Positions 1 through 6,105 of a DNA stretch of 6,693 nucleotides are shown piece by piece. Numbering within the stretch: the stretch's first letter is position 1; each line of letters begins with the position of its first letter. Below the pieces are notes generated by a model. That model was not told where the DNA came from. It did not search any database and saw only the letters and a list, made by a program, of their open reading frames with translations. Source of the stretch: Paenibacillus sp. (lineage in GTDB: Bacteria; Bacillota; Bacilli; Paenibacillales; Paenibacillaceae); contig JAQSXN010000224.1 in NCBI GenBank assembly GCA_029256665.1, forward strand, positions 1 to 6,693, written 5' to 3'. The position numbers were made by a program, and so were the translations under genes.

Positions 1-1
1 G

Positions 2-1078
2 CTGAATACGGTTAAGTCGGTAACGAATATCGGCTGGAAGGTCGTCGGCGTCGCGTACCTCGACGAGATGATGACGACGCGCGAGGAGGTCAACCGCTAT
101 TTGATCCGGGTCGTCGCCGTCGTCCTTATCCTGGCCTTCCTCATCTCGATGCTTCTCGCCTCGACGCTTTCCCGTCCCATCCGGCGCATGGGTTCGACGA
201 TGAAGGCGGTGGAGCGGGGCGACTTCGACGTGGAGCTGCCGCTGCGGGGACCGCTCGAGGTCGTGCAGCTGTCTAGCCGCTTCAACCTGATGCTGGACAA
301 GATTCGGGGGCTGATGGGGCAGATTATCGTAGAGCAGGAGTCGAAGCGGAAGTACGAGCTCGAAGCGCTGCAGGCGCAAATCAATCCGCATTTTCTGTAC
401 AACACGCTGAACTCGGTCGTCCGGATGGTCGGCATGAGCAAGAACGACGAAATCATCACGATGATCACGTCGTTGTCGAAGCTGTTCCGCATCAGTCTCA
501 GCAAGGGCCGCACGGTGATTACGGTGGGCGAGGAGCTGGAGCATGCGCGGCATTATCTCACGATTCAGCAGATGCGGTTCAAGCGCAAATTCCGGTTCTT
601 GATCCGCGCGGAGCAAGACGCTTTGTCTTGCGGCACGCTTAAGCTGATTCTGCAGCCCTTGATCGAGAACGCGATCGTTCACGGCATTGAATATTCGGTA
701 GACGAAGGATGGATCGAAATCAGCGCGAAGGTCGAAGGAGAGAGGCTGGTGCTCGAGGTGAAGGACAACGGCGTCGGCATGTCGCGCGAACAGCTGGATG
801 CCTTGCTGGCGGACGGCCCTGCCTTAGGAGCGGGGAACTCGAGCTTCGGATTGAAGGATAAGGGACAAGGTGACAAAGGAACGGGCGGGAGCGGACAAGG
901 CTCGTCGGGTGGCTCCGGCGTGGCCGTCCGCAACGTGCATGACCGCATCAGGCTCTATTACGGAGGAGCTTACGGACTCAGCTTCGAGAGCGAGCGGGAA
1001 GAGGGCACGACCGTGCGGATCGTCCTGCCCGTCATCAAGGAATTGGAAAGGGGGGAGCGGCAGGATGCGTTGGACTAA
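2..1078 (+). CDS. Sensor histidine kinase, YesM/LytS type (5' end outside window)
   Basis: The reading frame is open from base 2 with no stop before the first ATG at 68, so this is the C-terminal part of a longer gene; 358 residues are visible. The first ~25 residues (ending in GWKVVGVAYLDE) look like the end of an extracellular sensor domain of the dCache type. A membrane segment (visible residues ~34-56) and a HAMP linker (~57-109) follow. The His_kinase domain has the motif INPHFLYNTLNSV with the phospho-acceptor His at bases 389-391. The ATPase domain shows the N box (LQPLIENAIVHG) and G1 box (DNGVGM), and ends with RNVHDRIRLYYG and a GTTVRIVLP strand, all typical of the family. A Gly/Ser/Lys-rich insert (bases ~827-919) separates G1 from the degenerate G2 region (GSGVAVRN). 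Such kinases phosphorylate an AraC-type response regulator, which is not in the window. The gene overlaps the next one by 14 bases, so the two are probably translationally coupled. The sensed ligand is inferred from context to be a sugar. Confidence 0.93.
   Translation: MNTVKSVTNIGWKVVGVAYLDEMMTTREEVNRYLIRVVAVVLILAFLISMLLASTLSRPIRRMGSTMKAVERGDFDVELPLRGPLEVVQLSSRFNLMLDKIRGLMGQIIVEQESKRKYELEALQAQINPHFLYNTLNSVVRMVGMSKNDEIITMITSLSKLFRISLSKGRTVITVGEELEHARHYLTIQQMRFKRKFRFLIRAEQDALSCGTLKLILQPLIENAIVHGIEYSVDEGWIEISAKVEGERLVLEVKDNGVGMSREQLDALLADGPALGAGNSSFGLKDKGQGDKGTGGSGQGSSGGSGVAVRNVHDRIRLYYGGAYGLSFESEREEGTTVRIVLPVIKELERGERQDALD
1051..1067 (+). promoter_or_regulatory. Ribosome binding site and overlapping start of the lipoprotein gene
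   Basis: The G-run with the following AG (1051-1056) sits 8-9 bases before ATG 1065, inside the last codons of the kinase gene. It supports this start over the longer open frame that reaches back to 870 in another frame of the kinase. The site is G-rich and lacks the full AGGAGG core, so it may be weak and rely on ribosomes finishing the kinase. Confidence 0.5.
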
Positions 1079-2195
1079 AGGGATGGAATGGGCGAAATGG
1101 GCGAATTGGATGAATCAGAGCAGCGCCATAAAATGGATCAAGGCGAGGTCGAGGTCGATGTCGGGGTCGAGATCGATGTCGAGGTCGAGATCGATGTCGA
1201 GATCGATGTCCAGGTCCAGGTCGAGGTCGACTGGCCGTCAAGCCTTGCTTTATCTCGCAGCCGTTCTATTGCTTGCTTCTTGCTCATCTCCGGGCATCGC
1301 CGCAACAAGCGATCATAAGCCGCTGAAGGTAGGGTTAATCGCCCCGGTTCACGCGGCGGAACAAGGCGCGGCCATTCGGCTTGGCGCGGAGGCGGCGGCC
1401 AAGACGTACGGCATCGACCTGGCGATGGCCGACTTCCAGCCGGAGGACGGCGCGGCCGAGCAGCTGGCGGCAGCAAAGCGGTTGTTGGACGAAGGCGCGA
1501 CCGCCCTGCTCGCGGATCCGGCCGACGAGCGGGTGCTGGAGGAGCTTGCGGCGGAAGCGGCGCGGCGCGGCGTGCCGCTTATCGCGCTGAACGAAGCGCG
1601 CATGCCGCGAGGCGTGCTGGCCGCGGTCTCCGTCGACAATAGGGAGGCGGGGCGACAGGCCGGCGAAGCGATGGCGGAGCTGCTGAACGGAAGCGGAACG
1701 GTTGCGATCGTCGGCGCGGAACGCGGCGACACCGAACTGGAGGAACGGGAGCGAGGCATCCGCGAAGCAATGTCCGCCTATCCGGACATCGAGATCGTGG
1801 AGGGCGTTTCCTGCGGCGGCAACGACGATGACTGCCGGGAGGCGGCGCGCATCATGCTGGATCGCGAGCCGCTGGACGGCGCGTTCGCCCTCGAGTCGAT
1901 AGGCGCGGTGGGGTTGGCGCGAGAGACTAAGGATCGCGAGCTGTCGGGCCGCCTCGGCATCGTCGCGTTCGGCAGCAAGCTGGAGCAACTGTCGCTGCTG
2001 CAGGACGGAGCGCTCGACCGGCTGGTCGTGCAGAACGACTTCAGCATCGGCTATCTCGCGATGGAGCGGGCGGCGAAGCGTTTGACGGGCGCGGACGACG
2101 GCGCGCCTTCCGCGTTGCTCGAGACGAAGGTCGTCGACTCCGACACGATGTTTTGGATGAACAATCAGAAGCTGCTGTTCCCGTTTGTCCAATGA
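1065..2195 (+). CDS. Sugar-binding lipoprotein (Peripla_BP_4 type), probable partner of the kinase
   Basis: A 376-residue substrate-binding protein of the RbsB/YtfQ-like fold. The mature part starts with KVGLIAPVHAAEQGAAIRLGAEAAA and continues with the usual alternating strands and helices (LLADPADERVLEELAAEA, VSVDNREAGRQAGEAMAELL, GTVAIVGAERG, LDRLVVQNDFSIGYLAMERA). The end, NQKLLFPFVQ, resembles RbsB-like proteins found next to sensor kinases. The signal core ALLYLAAVLLLASC (lipobox LASC, Cys73) predicts a lipid anchor on the outer face of the membrane. ATG 1065 was chosen because a GGGGGG stretch lies 9 bases upstream and the start overlaps the kinase stop. The n-region of about 58 residues is then extraordinary: five Trp in 24 residues, then 14 RS/MS-type dipeptides (residues 28-55). 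Later in-frame ATGs, such as 1206, would give an ordinary signal peptide, so the start is uncertain. Two Cys (residues 250 and 257) may form a disulfide. No permease or ATPase is dedicated to it here, so a sensing role is inferred. Confidence 0.85.
   Translation: MRWTKGMEWAKWANWMNQSSAIKWIKARSRSMSGSRSMSRSRSMSRSMSRSRSRSTGRQALLYLAAVLLLASCSSPGIAATSDHKPLKVGLIAPVHAAEQGAAIRLGAEAAAKTYGIDLAMADFQPEDGAAEQLAAAKRLLDEGATALLADPADERVLEELAAEAARRGVPLIALNEARMPRGVLAAVSVDNREAGRQAGEAMAELLNGSGTVAIVGAERGDTELEERERGIREAMSAYPDIEIVEGVSCGGNDDDCREAARIMLDREPLDGAFALESIGAVGLARETKDRELSGRLGIVAFGSKLEQLSLLQDGALDRLVVQNDFSIGYLAMERAAKRLTGADDGAPSALLETKVVDSDTMFWMNNQKLLFPFVQ
1146..1229 (+). repeat. Hexanucleotide tandem repeat (14 units) coding for Arg-Ser/Met-Ser
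   Basis: Fourteen head-to-tail 6-bp units of the form RKRTCS (AGGTCG, AGATCG, ATGTCG, one GGGTCG, and ATGTCC/AGGTCC near the end) fill 84 bases without interruption. A higher-order 18-bp period is visible: 1164-1181 and 1182-1199 differ at one base. In the lipoprotein frame each unit is two codons giving RS, MS or GS. Because the unit is a multiple of three, gain or loss of units changes protein length but not frame. A 9-bp tandem duplication (ATGGGCGAA at 1088-1096 and 1097-1105) lies just upstream. Confidence 0.95.
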
Positions 2196-2234
2196 TAAAG
2201 ACATGAGAATTTCGATAGAACGCATGAGAATATC
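2194..2234 (+). promoter_or_regulatory. Direct-repeat operator candidate upstream of mglB
   Basis: Two adjacent near-copies lie at 2194-2213 (GATAAAGA then CATGAGAATTTC) and 2214-2234 (GATAGAACG then CATGAGAATATC). The 9-mer CATGAGAAT is identical in both and repeats at 2202 and 2223, 21 bp apart, which is two helical turns. The downstream copy ends four bases before the proposed -35 element. AraC-family activators, the usual partners of YesM-type kinases, commonly bind direct repeats about two turns apart immediately upstream of -35. The first copy overlaps the stop codon of the lipoprotein gene. The repeat is directly visible; the identity of the binding protein is inferred. Confidence 0.55.
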
Positions 2235-2237
2235 CCA

Positions 2238-2266
2238 TTCGAATACGTTCCCTAATAACGCATAAT
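2238..2266 (+). promoter_or_regulatory. Possible sigma-A promoter of mglBAC
   Basis: TTCGAA (2238-2243) and CATAAT (2261-2266) are separated by 17 bases. The -10 matches the consensus at five of six positions, while the -35 is poor (three of six), as expected for a promoter that needs an activator. The -35 lies in the palindrome ATTCGAAT (2237-2244). Transcription would begin near 2273 and give a leader of about 70 bases. This is a by-eye call. Confidence 0.4.
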
Positions 2267-2278
2267 GACGGTACGGCA

Positions 2279-2318
2279 GTCGCGAGGCACGGCGGGAACG
2301 CCGGACCGCGGATGCGAC
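2279..2318 (+). other. Foldable leader segment before mglB
   Basis: An inner hairpin, CGGCG (2290-2294) and CGCCG (2299-2303) around a GGAA loop of the stable GNRA type, is enclosed by an outer pairing of GTCGC (2279-2283) with GCGAC (2314-2318). It lies in the proposed 5' leader, ahead of the G-run ribosome binding site (2331-2336). It could be a 5' stabiliser or merely GC-rich sequence. No known riboswitch was recognised. Confidence 0.3.
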
Positions 2319-2344
2319 ATTACAGGATACGGGGGGCTTTGCAT

Positions 2345-3379
2345 ATGAAGAAGAAGGCAATGGCCATGCTGGCTATGGCGGCGCTGGTAGGGGCATCGGC
2401 TTGCAGCAACGGGGGCAACGGCGGCAATGGCGGGGATTCCGGCGGCGGAGGTCCGAAGATCGGCGTGGCGATCTACAAGTTCGACGACACGTTCATGACG
2501 GGCGTGCGCAACGCGATGTCCGAAGCGGCGAAGGGAAAGGCAGAGCTGGATATCGTGGACAGCCAGAACGCCCAGCCGACCCAGAACGAGAAGGTCGACC
2601 TGTTCATTACGAAAAAATACAAGTCCATGATCATCAACCCGGTGGACCGCACGGCGGCCGGCGTTATTATCGATAAAGCCAAGACGGCGAACACGCCGGT
2701 CGTGTTCCTGAACCGCGAGCCGCTGGCGGAGGACATGAACAAGTGGGATAAAGTGTACTACGTGGGCGCCAAGGCCGAGGAATCCGGCACGATCTCCGGC
2801 CAACTGCTCGTCGACTACTGGAAGGCCAACCCGGATGCCGACAAAAACGGCGATGGCAAGCTTCAATACGTGCTGCTGCAGGGCGAGCCGGGCCACCAGG
2901 ACGCGGAGCTTCGCACGAAGTTCTCCGTTCAGGCGATCCAGGACGCGGGCATCGAGGTGGAGGAACTGCAGAAGGATACGGCGATGTGGGACCGCGTGAA
3001 GGGCCAAGAGAAAATGCAGACGTTCCTGGCGTCGCACGGCGACAAGATCGAAGCGGTCTTGGCGAACAACGACGACATGGCGCTTGGCGCGATCGAGGCG
3101 CTCAAGGCTGGCGGTTACTTCACAGGCGACAAATACATGCCGGTCGTGGGCGTGGACGCGACGGCTCCGGCGATCCAGGCGCTGCAGGACGGAACGCTGC
3201 TCGGCACCGTGCTGAACGACGCGAAGAACCAAGGCGCGGCTTCCGTCGCGATCGCCGAAGCGCTGGCGAAGGGCGAGACGCCGACGAAGGATAATACGGG
3301 CTTCGACATTACGGACGGCAAGTACGTCTGGATCGCGTACAAAAAAATCACGAAAGACAACGTAGCCGACGCGCAATAA
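2345..3379 (+). CDS. mglB: Galactose/glucose-binding lipoprotein MglB
   Basis: This 344-residue protein captures D-galactose, D-glucose or methyl-galactoside outside the cell and delivers it to MglA/MglC. Its signal peptide ends at ASAC (Cys20), followed by a Gly/Asn/Ser linker (to ~36) typical of Gram-positive lipoprotein anchors. By recall of E. coli MglB, the sugar-contact residues are kept: Asp48 and Phe50 in YKFDDTF, Asn123 in FLNREP, His184, Asp186 and Arg190 in GEPGHQDAELR, Trp215 in TAMWD, an Asn in ANND (241-242), Asp271 in GVDA and Asn291 in VLNDAKNQ. The calcium loop is present as DKNGDGKLQ (166-174), with its distant Glu at 236 in KIEAV. ATG 2345 is preferred over the in-frame 2312 start because it follows a G-run at 2331-2336 and gives a standard signal peptide. 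It is the first gene of the transport operon and is separated from mglA by a hairpin. Confidence 0.97.
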   Translation: MKKKAMAMLAMAALVGASACSNGGNGGNGGDSGGGGPKIGVAIYKFDDTFMTGVRNAMSEAAKGKAELDIVDSQNAQPTQNEKVDLFITKKYKSMIINPVDRTAAGVIIDKAKTANTPVVFLNREPLAEDMNKWDKVYYVGAKAEESGTISGQLLVDYWKANPDADKNGDGKLQYVLLQGEPGHQDAELRTKFSVQAIQDAGIEVEELQKDTAMWDRVKGQEKMQTFLASHGDKIEAVLANNDDMALGAIEALKAGGYFTGDKYMPVVGVDATAPAIQALQDGTLLGTVLNDAKNQGAASVAIAEALAKGETPTKDNTGFDITDGKYVWIAYKKITKDNVADAQ

Positions 3380-3389
3380 AGAAACGGGA

Positions 3390-3429
3390 AGAAAGGGGCA
3401 ACGGCACCTGAGGCGCGTTGCCCCTTTCT
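3390..3429 (+). terminator. Hairpin between mglB and mglA (attenuator or 3' stabiliser)
   Basis: AGAAAGGGGCAACG (3390-3403) and CGTTGCCCCTTTCT (3416-3429) are perfect 14-bp complements around a 12-base loop. The bases after it (CCGTCTATAGG) contain no T-run, so it should be a leaky terminator at most, or a barrier that protects the mglB message from 3' decay. Either role would give more binding protein than transporter subunits, as is common in such operons. The hairpin starts 10 bases after the mglB stop. Confidence 0.75.
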
Positions 3430-3441
3430 CCGTCTATAGGC

Positions 3442-3460
3442 AAGGAGGGATTACTTGATG
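3442..3460 (+). promoter_or_regulatory. Ribosome binding site that fixes the mglA start
   Basis: AAGGAGGG (3442-3449) is a near-perfect Shine-Dalgarno sequence. It has 8 bases of spacing to ATG 3458, which is preferred over the in-frame TTG at 3455. Confidence 0.85.
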
Positions 3461-4975
3461 AAAGAGCGGCTTTTGCTAGAGATGAGGGGGATATCGAAAG
3501 CGTTTCCAGGCGTGCAGGCGCTGGATGACGTGACGCTCAAGGTGAAGCCCGGCTCGGTGCACGCGCTGATGGGCGAGAACGGCGCGGGCAAATCGACGCT
3601 CATGAAATGCCTGTTCGGCATCTACAAGCCGGACGGAGGGGAGATCTACATCGAGGGCGGCAAGACCGCCATTCAAAGCTCCGGCGACGCGATCGCGAGC
3701 GGCATCTCCATGATCCATCAGGAGCTGCACCCCGTTCAGCACCGGAGCGTGATGGAGAACATATGGCTTGGGCGGTTCCCGATGTTCGGCTTCCGGCCGC
3801 TGCGGTTCGTGGACGAGAAGAGGATGTACGAGGACACGCTCTCGTTGTTCCGCGAGCTGGACATCGACATCGACCCCAGGGCTCGCATCGGTTCGCTCTC
3901 CGTGTCCAAGGTGCAGACGATCGAGATCGCCAAGGCGGTATCCTTCCGGGCGAAGGTCATCGTCATGGACGAACCGACTTCGTCGCTGACGGGCATCGAA
4001 GTCGAGCAATTGTTCGCGATCATCGAGCGGCTGCGGAGCCGAGGCGTGTCGATCATCTACATTTCGCACAAAATGGAAGAAATTCTGCGCATATCCGATG
4101 AAGTGACGATTATGCGCGACGGCAAATACATTGGCACCTGGGCGGCAAGCGAGCTGACGACGGATCTTATTATTACGCGCATGGTTGGACGCGATCTAAA
4201 GGAGCGGTTCCCGGAGCGGACGCATACGCCGGGAGAGACCTTGATGAAGGTGACGGGATTGACCTCCGTGCATCCGAAGTCGTTCCGGGACGTAAGCTTC
4301 GAGCTGCGCCGCGGCGAAATTTTGGGACTCGGCGGGCTTGTCGGCGCGCAGCGCACGGAGCTGGTCGAGGCGTTGTTCGGTCTGCGGCGCGCGGCATCCG
4401 GCACGATCGAGATCGGCGGCAAGCCGGCTCGGATCAAAAGTCCGACCGACGCGAAGCGGCACCGGATCGCGTTATTGACGGAGGAGCGGCGCGTAACGGG
4501 TATTTTCCCCGTGCTGTCGGTCTACGAGAACACCATTATCGCGAACCTGGACCGGTATCGGAACAAGATGGGACTGCTGAGCGAAGGGCAAGGCAAAGCG
4601 GACGCCGCGAGAAACGTGGAGAAGCTGCGCACCAAGACGCCGTCGATCCACACGCCCATCCGAAATCTGTCGGGAGGCAATCAGCAGAAGGTGCTGCTCG
4701 CCCGCTGGCTGCTTACGGATCCCGATATTCTGCTGCTCGACGAGCCGACGAGGGGCATCGACGTAGGCGCCAAGTTCGAGATTTATACCATCATTGCGGC
4801 GCTTGCCGCGCAAGGCAAGAGCATCATCATGATCTCCTCGGAGATGCCGGAGCTGCTTGGAATGTCGGACCGGATCATGGTCATGAGCGAAGGCCGGCTG
4901 ACCGGCATCGTCGAAGGCAAAGGCGCGACGGAGCAAGAGATTATGAGGCTTGCCGCGCAGCAGCGCGAAAGCTAA
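3458..4975 (+). CDS. mglA: Galactose/methyl-galactoside import ATP-binding protein MglA
   Basis: This 505-residue protein has two fused ABC ATPase domains, the normal layout and length for the MglA/RbsA family; it powers sugar import on the cytoplasmic face. Domain 1 has Walker A GENGAGKST (39-47), Q-loop IHQEL (86-90), a degenerate signature LSVSKVQTIEIAKA (147-160), Walker B VIVMDEPTSSLT and the H-loop His in YISHKMEE. Domain 2 has the altered Walker A region GLVGAQRTELVEALFG without GKS/T, TEERRVTGIFP, a full signature LSGGNQQKV (404-412), Walker B ILLLDEPTRGIDVGAKFEIY, and SSEMPELLG where the H-loop His would be. These departures are usual in the family, so domain 2 need not be considered damaged. 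The stop lies 16 bases before mglC. Sugar specificity is taken from mglB, because the ATPase alone could also fit a ribose or xylose system. Confidence 0.96.
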   Translation: MKERLLLEMRGISKAFPGVQALDDVTLKVKPGSVHALMGENGAGKSTLMKCLFGIYKPDGGEIYIEGGKTAIQSSGDAIASGISMIHQELHPVQHRSVMENIWLGRFPMFGFRPLRFVDEKRMYEDTLSLFRELDIDIDPRARIGSLSVSKVQTIEIAKAVSFRAKVIVMDEPTSSLTGIEVEQLFAIIERLRSRGVSIIYISHKMEEILRISDEVTIMRDGKYIGTWAASELTTDLIITRMVGRDLKERFPERTHTPGETLMKVTGLTSVHPKSFRDVSFELRRGEILGLGGLVGAQRTELVEALFGLRRAASGTIEIGGKPARIKSPTDAKRHRIALLTEERRVTGIFPVLSVYENTIIANLDRYRNKMGLLSEGQGKADAARNVEKLRTKTPSIHTPIRNLSGGNQQKVLLARWLLTDPDILLLDEPTRGIDVGAKFEIYTIIAALAAQGKSIIMISSEMPELLGMSDRIMVMSEGRLTGIVEGKGATEQEIMRLAAQQRES

Positions 4976-4991
4976 GCAAGGGGGAACTTAC

Positions 4992-6011
4992 ATGAATGCG
5001 TTAAAGATTAACGGAGTCAAACAATATTTGGCGCAACGCGCGATCTTCGTCGTCCTTATTTTGCTCGTCGTCGGCATTGCGGTCGCGGATCCGAACTTCC
5101 TTGCGTTCTCGACGCTGAGGGATATTCTGCAGCAGTCCTCCACGAGGCTGATCATCGCGCTCGGAGCGGCGTTCATCCTGATCACGGGCGGAGTCGACCT
5201 GTCGGCGGGACGCGTCGTTGGTTTGACGGCGGTCATTTCGGCATCCATGCTGCAGATCGATACGTACGCCAACCGGTTCTTCCCGGATCTGCCGCAGCTA
5301 TGGGTCGGCATTCCGGTGCTGATCGGCATCGCGGCGGGCCTGCTCGTGGGCTTGATCAACGGCGTCATTATCGCGAAGCTCCACGTGCCGCCGTTTATCG
5401 CGACGCTCGGCACGATGGTCGGCATCTACGGCGTCAACTCCATCTACTTCGACATGGAGCCCAACCAGTCGCAGCCGATCGGCGGCTTGCGCGCCGACTT
5501 TACGAGCTGGGGCTCCGGCTATTTCGACCTCGGCGGCGGCTACACGATCCCGTATATCGTGCTTATCGCATTGGCCGTGGCGGTCGTCTGCTGGGTCATC
5601 TTCAACAAGACGCGGCTAGGCAAAAACATGTACGCCATCGGCGGCAACGTCCAAGCGGCGCATGTATCCGGCATCAACGTCGCGCGCAACCTGATCATGA
5701 TCTACGCGATCTCCGGCGCGCTGTACGGACTCGCCGGCGTATTGGAGGCGGCCCGTACGGGCGGCGCGACGAACAACTACGGCAATATGTACGAGCTGGA
5801 CGCGATCGCGGCTTGCGTGGTGGGCGGCGTATCTACGGCCGGCGGCATCGGCACGGTGCCGGGCGTCATGGCCGGCGTGCTCATCTTCGGCGTCATCAAC
5901 TACGGCCTAACGTTTATCGGCATCAGCCCGTATTGGCAGCTCATTATTAAAGGGCTGATCATCGTGGCGGCCGTGGCGTTCGATATTCGCAAATACATGG
6001 CCAAGAAATAA
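4992..6011 (+). CDS. mglC: Galactose/methyl-galactoside permease MglC
   Basis: This 339-residue membrane protein of the BPD_transp_2 family forms the sugar channel and is close in length to E. coli MglC. Hydrophobic segments lie at roughly 15-33, 52-68, 73-88, 103-129, 134-152, 187-204, 233-251, 270-308 and 313-330. Family motifs include ALGAAFILITGGVDLSAGR (57-74), LHVPPFIATLGTM (130-142), the cytoplasmic coupling stretch AIGGNVQAAHVSGINV (215-230), and LDAIAACVVGGVSTAGGIGT (269-288). ATG 4992 follows AAGGGGGAA (4978-4986) with good spacing. The longer in-frame start at 4950 would overlap mglA and add a polar, unrelated tail, so it is not used. The gene closes the operon and a strong terminator follows 45 bases later. 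Confidence 0.96.
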   Translation: MNALKINGVKQYLAQRAIFVVLILLVVGIAVADPNFLAFSTLRDILQQSSTRLIIALGAAFILITGGVDLSAGRVVGLTAVISASMLQIDTYANRFFPDLPQLWVGIPVLIGIAAGLLVGLINGVIIAKLHVPPFIATLGTMVGIYGVNSIYFDMEPNQSQPIGGLRADFTSWGSGYFDLGGGYTIPYIVLIALAVAVVCWVIFNKTRLGKNMYAIGGNVQAAHVSGINVARNLIMIYAISGALYGLAGVLEAARTGGATNNYGNMYELDAIAACVVGGVSTAGGIGTVPGVMAGVLIFGVINYGLTFIGISPYWQLIIKGLIIVAAVAFDIRKYMAKK

Positions 6012-6056
6012 ACGAACCTTCTCTCGCGGAATAGGGAGGAAACGCTAAAACGTTCG

Positions 6057-6098
6057 AAAGCCGCTTTCTCCGGCGCAATGCCGGGGGAGCGGCTTTTT
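6057..6098 (+). terminator. Rho-independent terminator of the mgl operon
   Basis: The left arm (6057-6074, starting AAAGCCGCT and ending CTCCGGC) pairs with the right arm (6080-6096, starting GCCGGGGG and ending GCGGCTTT) around the loop GCAAT. The stem has one bulged T and a few G-U pairs. It ends in TTTTT (6094-6098). On the opposite strand the hairpin is followed by only three T, so it acts mainly on + strand transcription. Confidence 0.9.
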
Positions 6099-6105
6099 GG
6101 CTAAC

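Noticed and set aside
870..1064. N-terminal extension of the first lipoprotein back to 870
   Set aside because: This part lies inside the kinase gene in another frame, and the kinase frame encodes conserved motifs there (RNVHDRIRLYYG). ATG 1065 has a plausible ribosome site.
1088..1318. Val-Glu/Ile-Asp repeat protein in another frame of the hexanucleotide repeat
   Set aside because: Any 6-bp repeat gives simple dipeptides in every frame; this frame ends soon after and lacks a domain, while the RS frame continues into a lipoprotein.
2196..2344. Catabolite-responsive element (cre) for CcpA
   Set aside because: No stretch fitting the TGNAANCGNTNNCA pattern was found by eye in the mglB control region.
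1335..2360. Long minus-strand open frame opposite the first lipoprotein
   Set aside because: It is a shadow of a GC-rich gene; the product is Arg-rich with no family features, and the + strand protein is clearly a binding protein.
2252..3376. Long minus-strand open frame opposite mglB
   Set aside because: mglB on the + strand keeps all sugar and calcium ligands; the antisense product has no recognisable domain and reflects codon bias.
4300..4900. Apparent damage in the second ATPase domain of MglA (no GKS/T Walker A, Ser in place of the H-loop His)
   Set aside because: These features are normal in the MglA/RbsA family and do not indicate a pseudogene.
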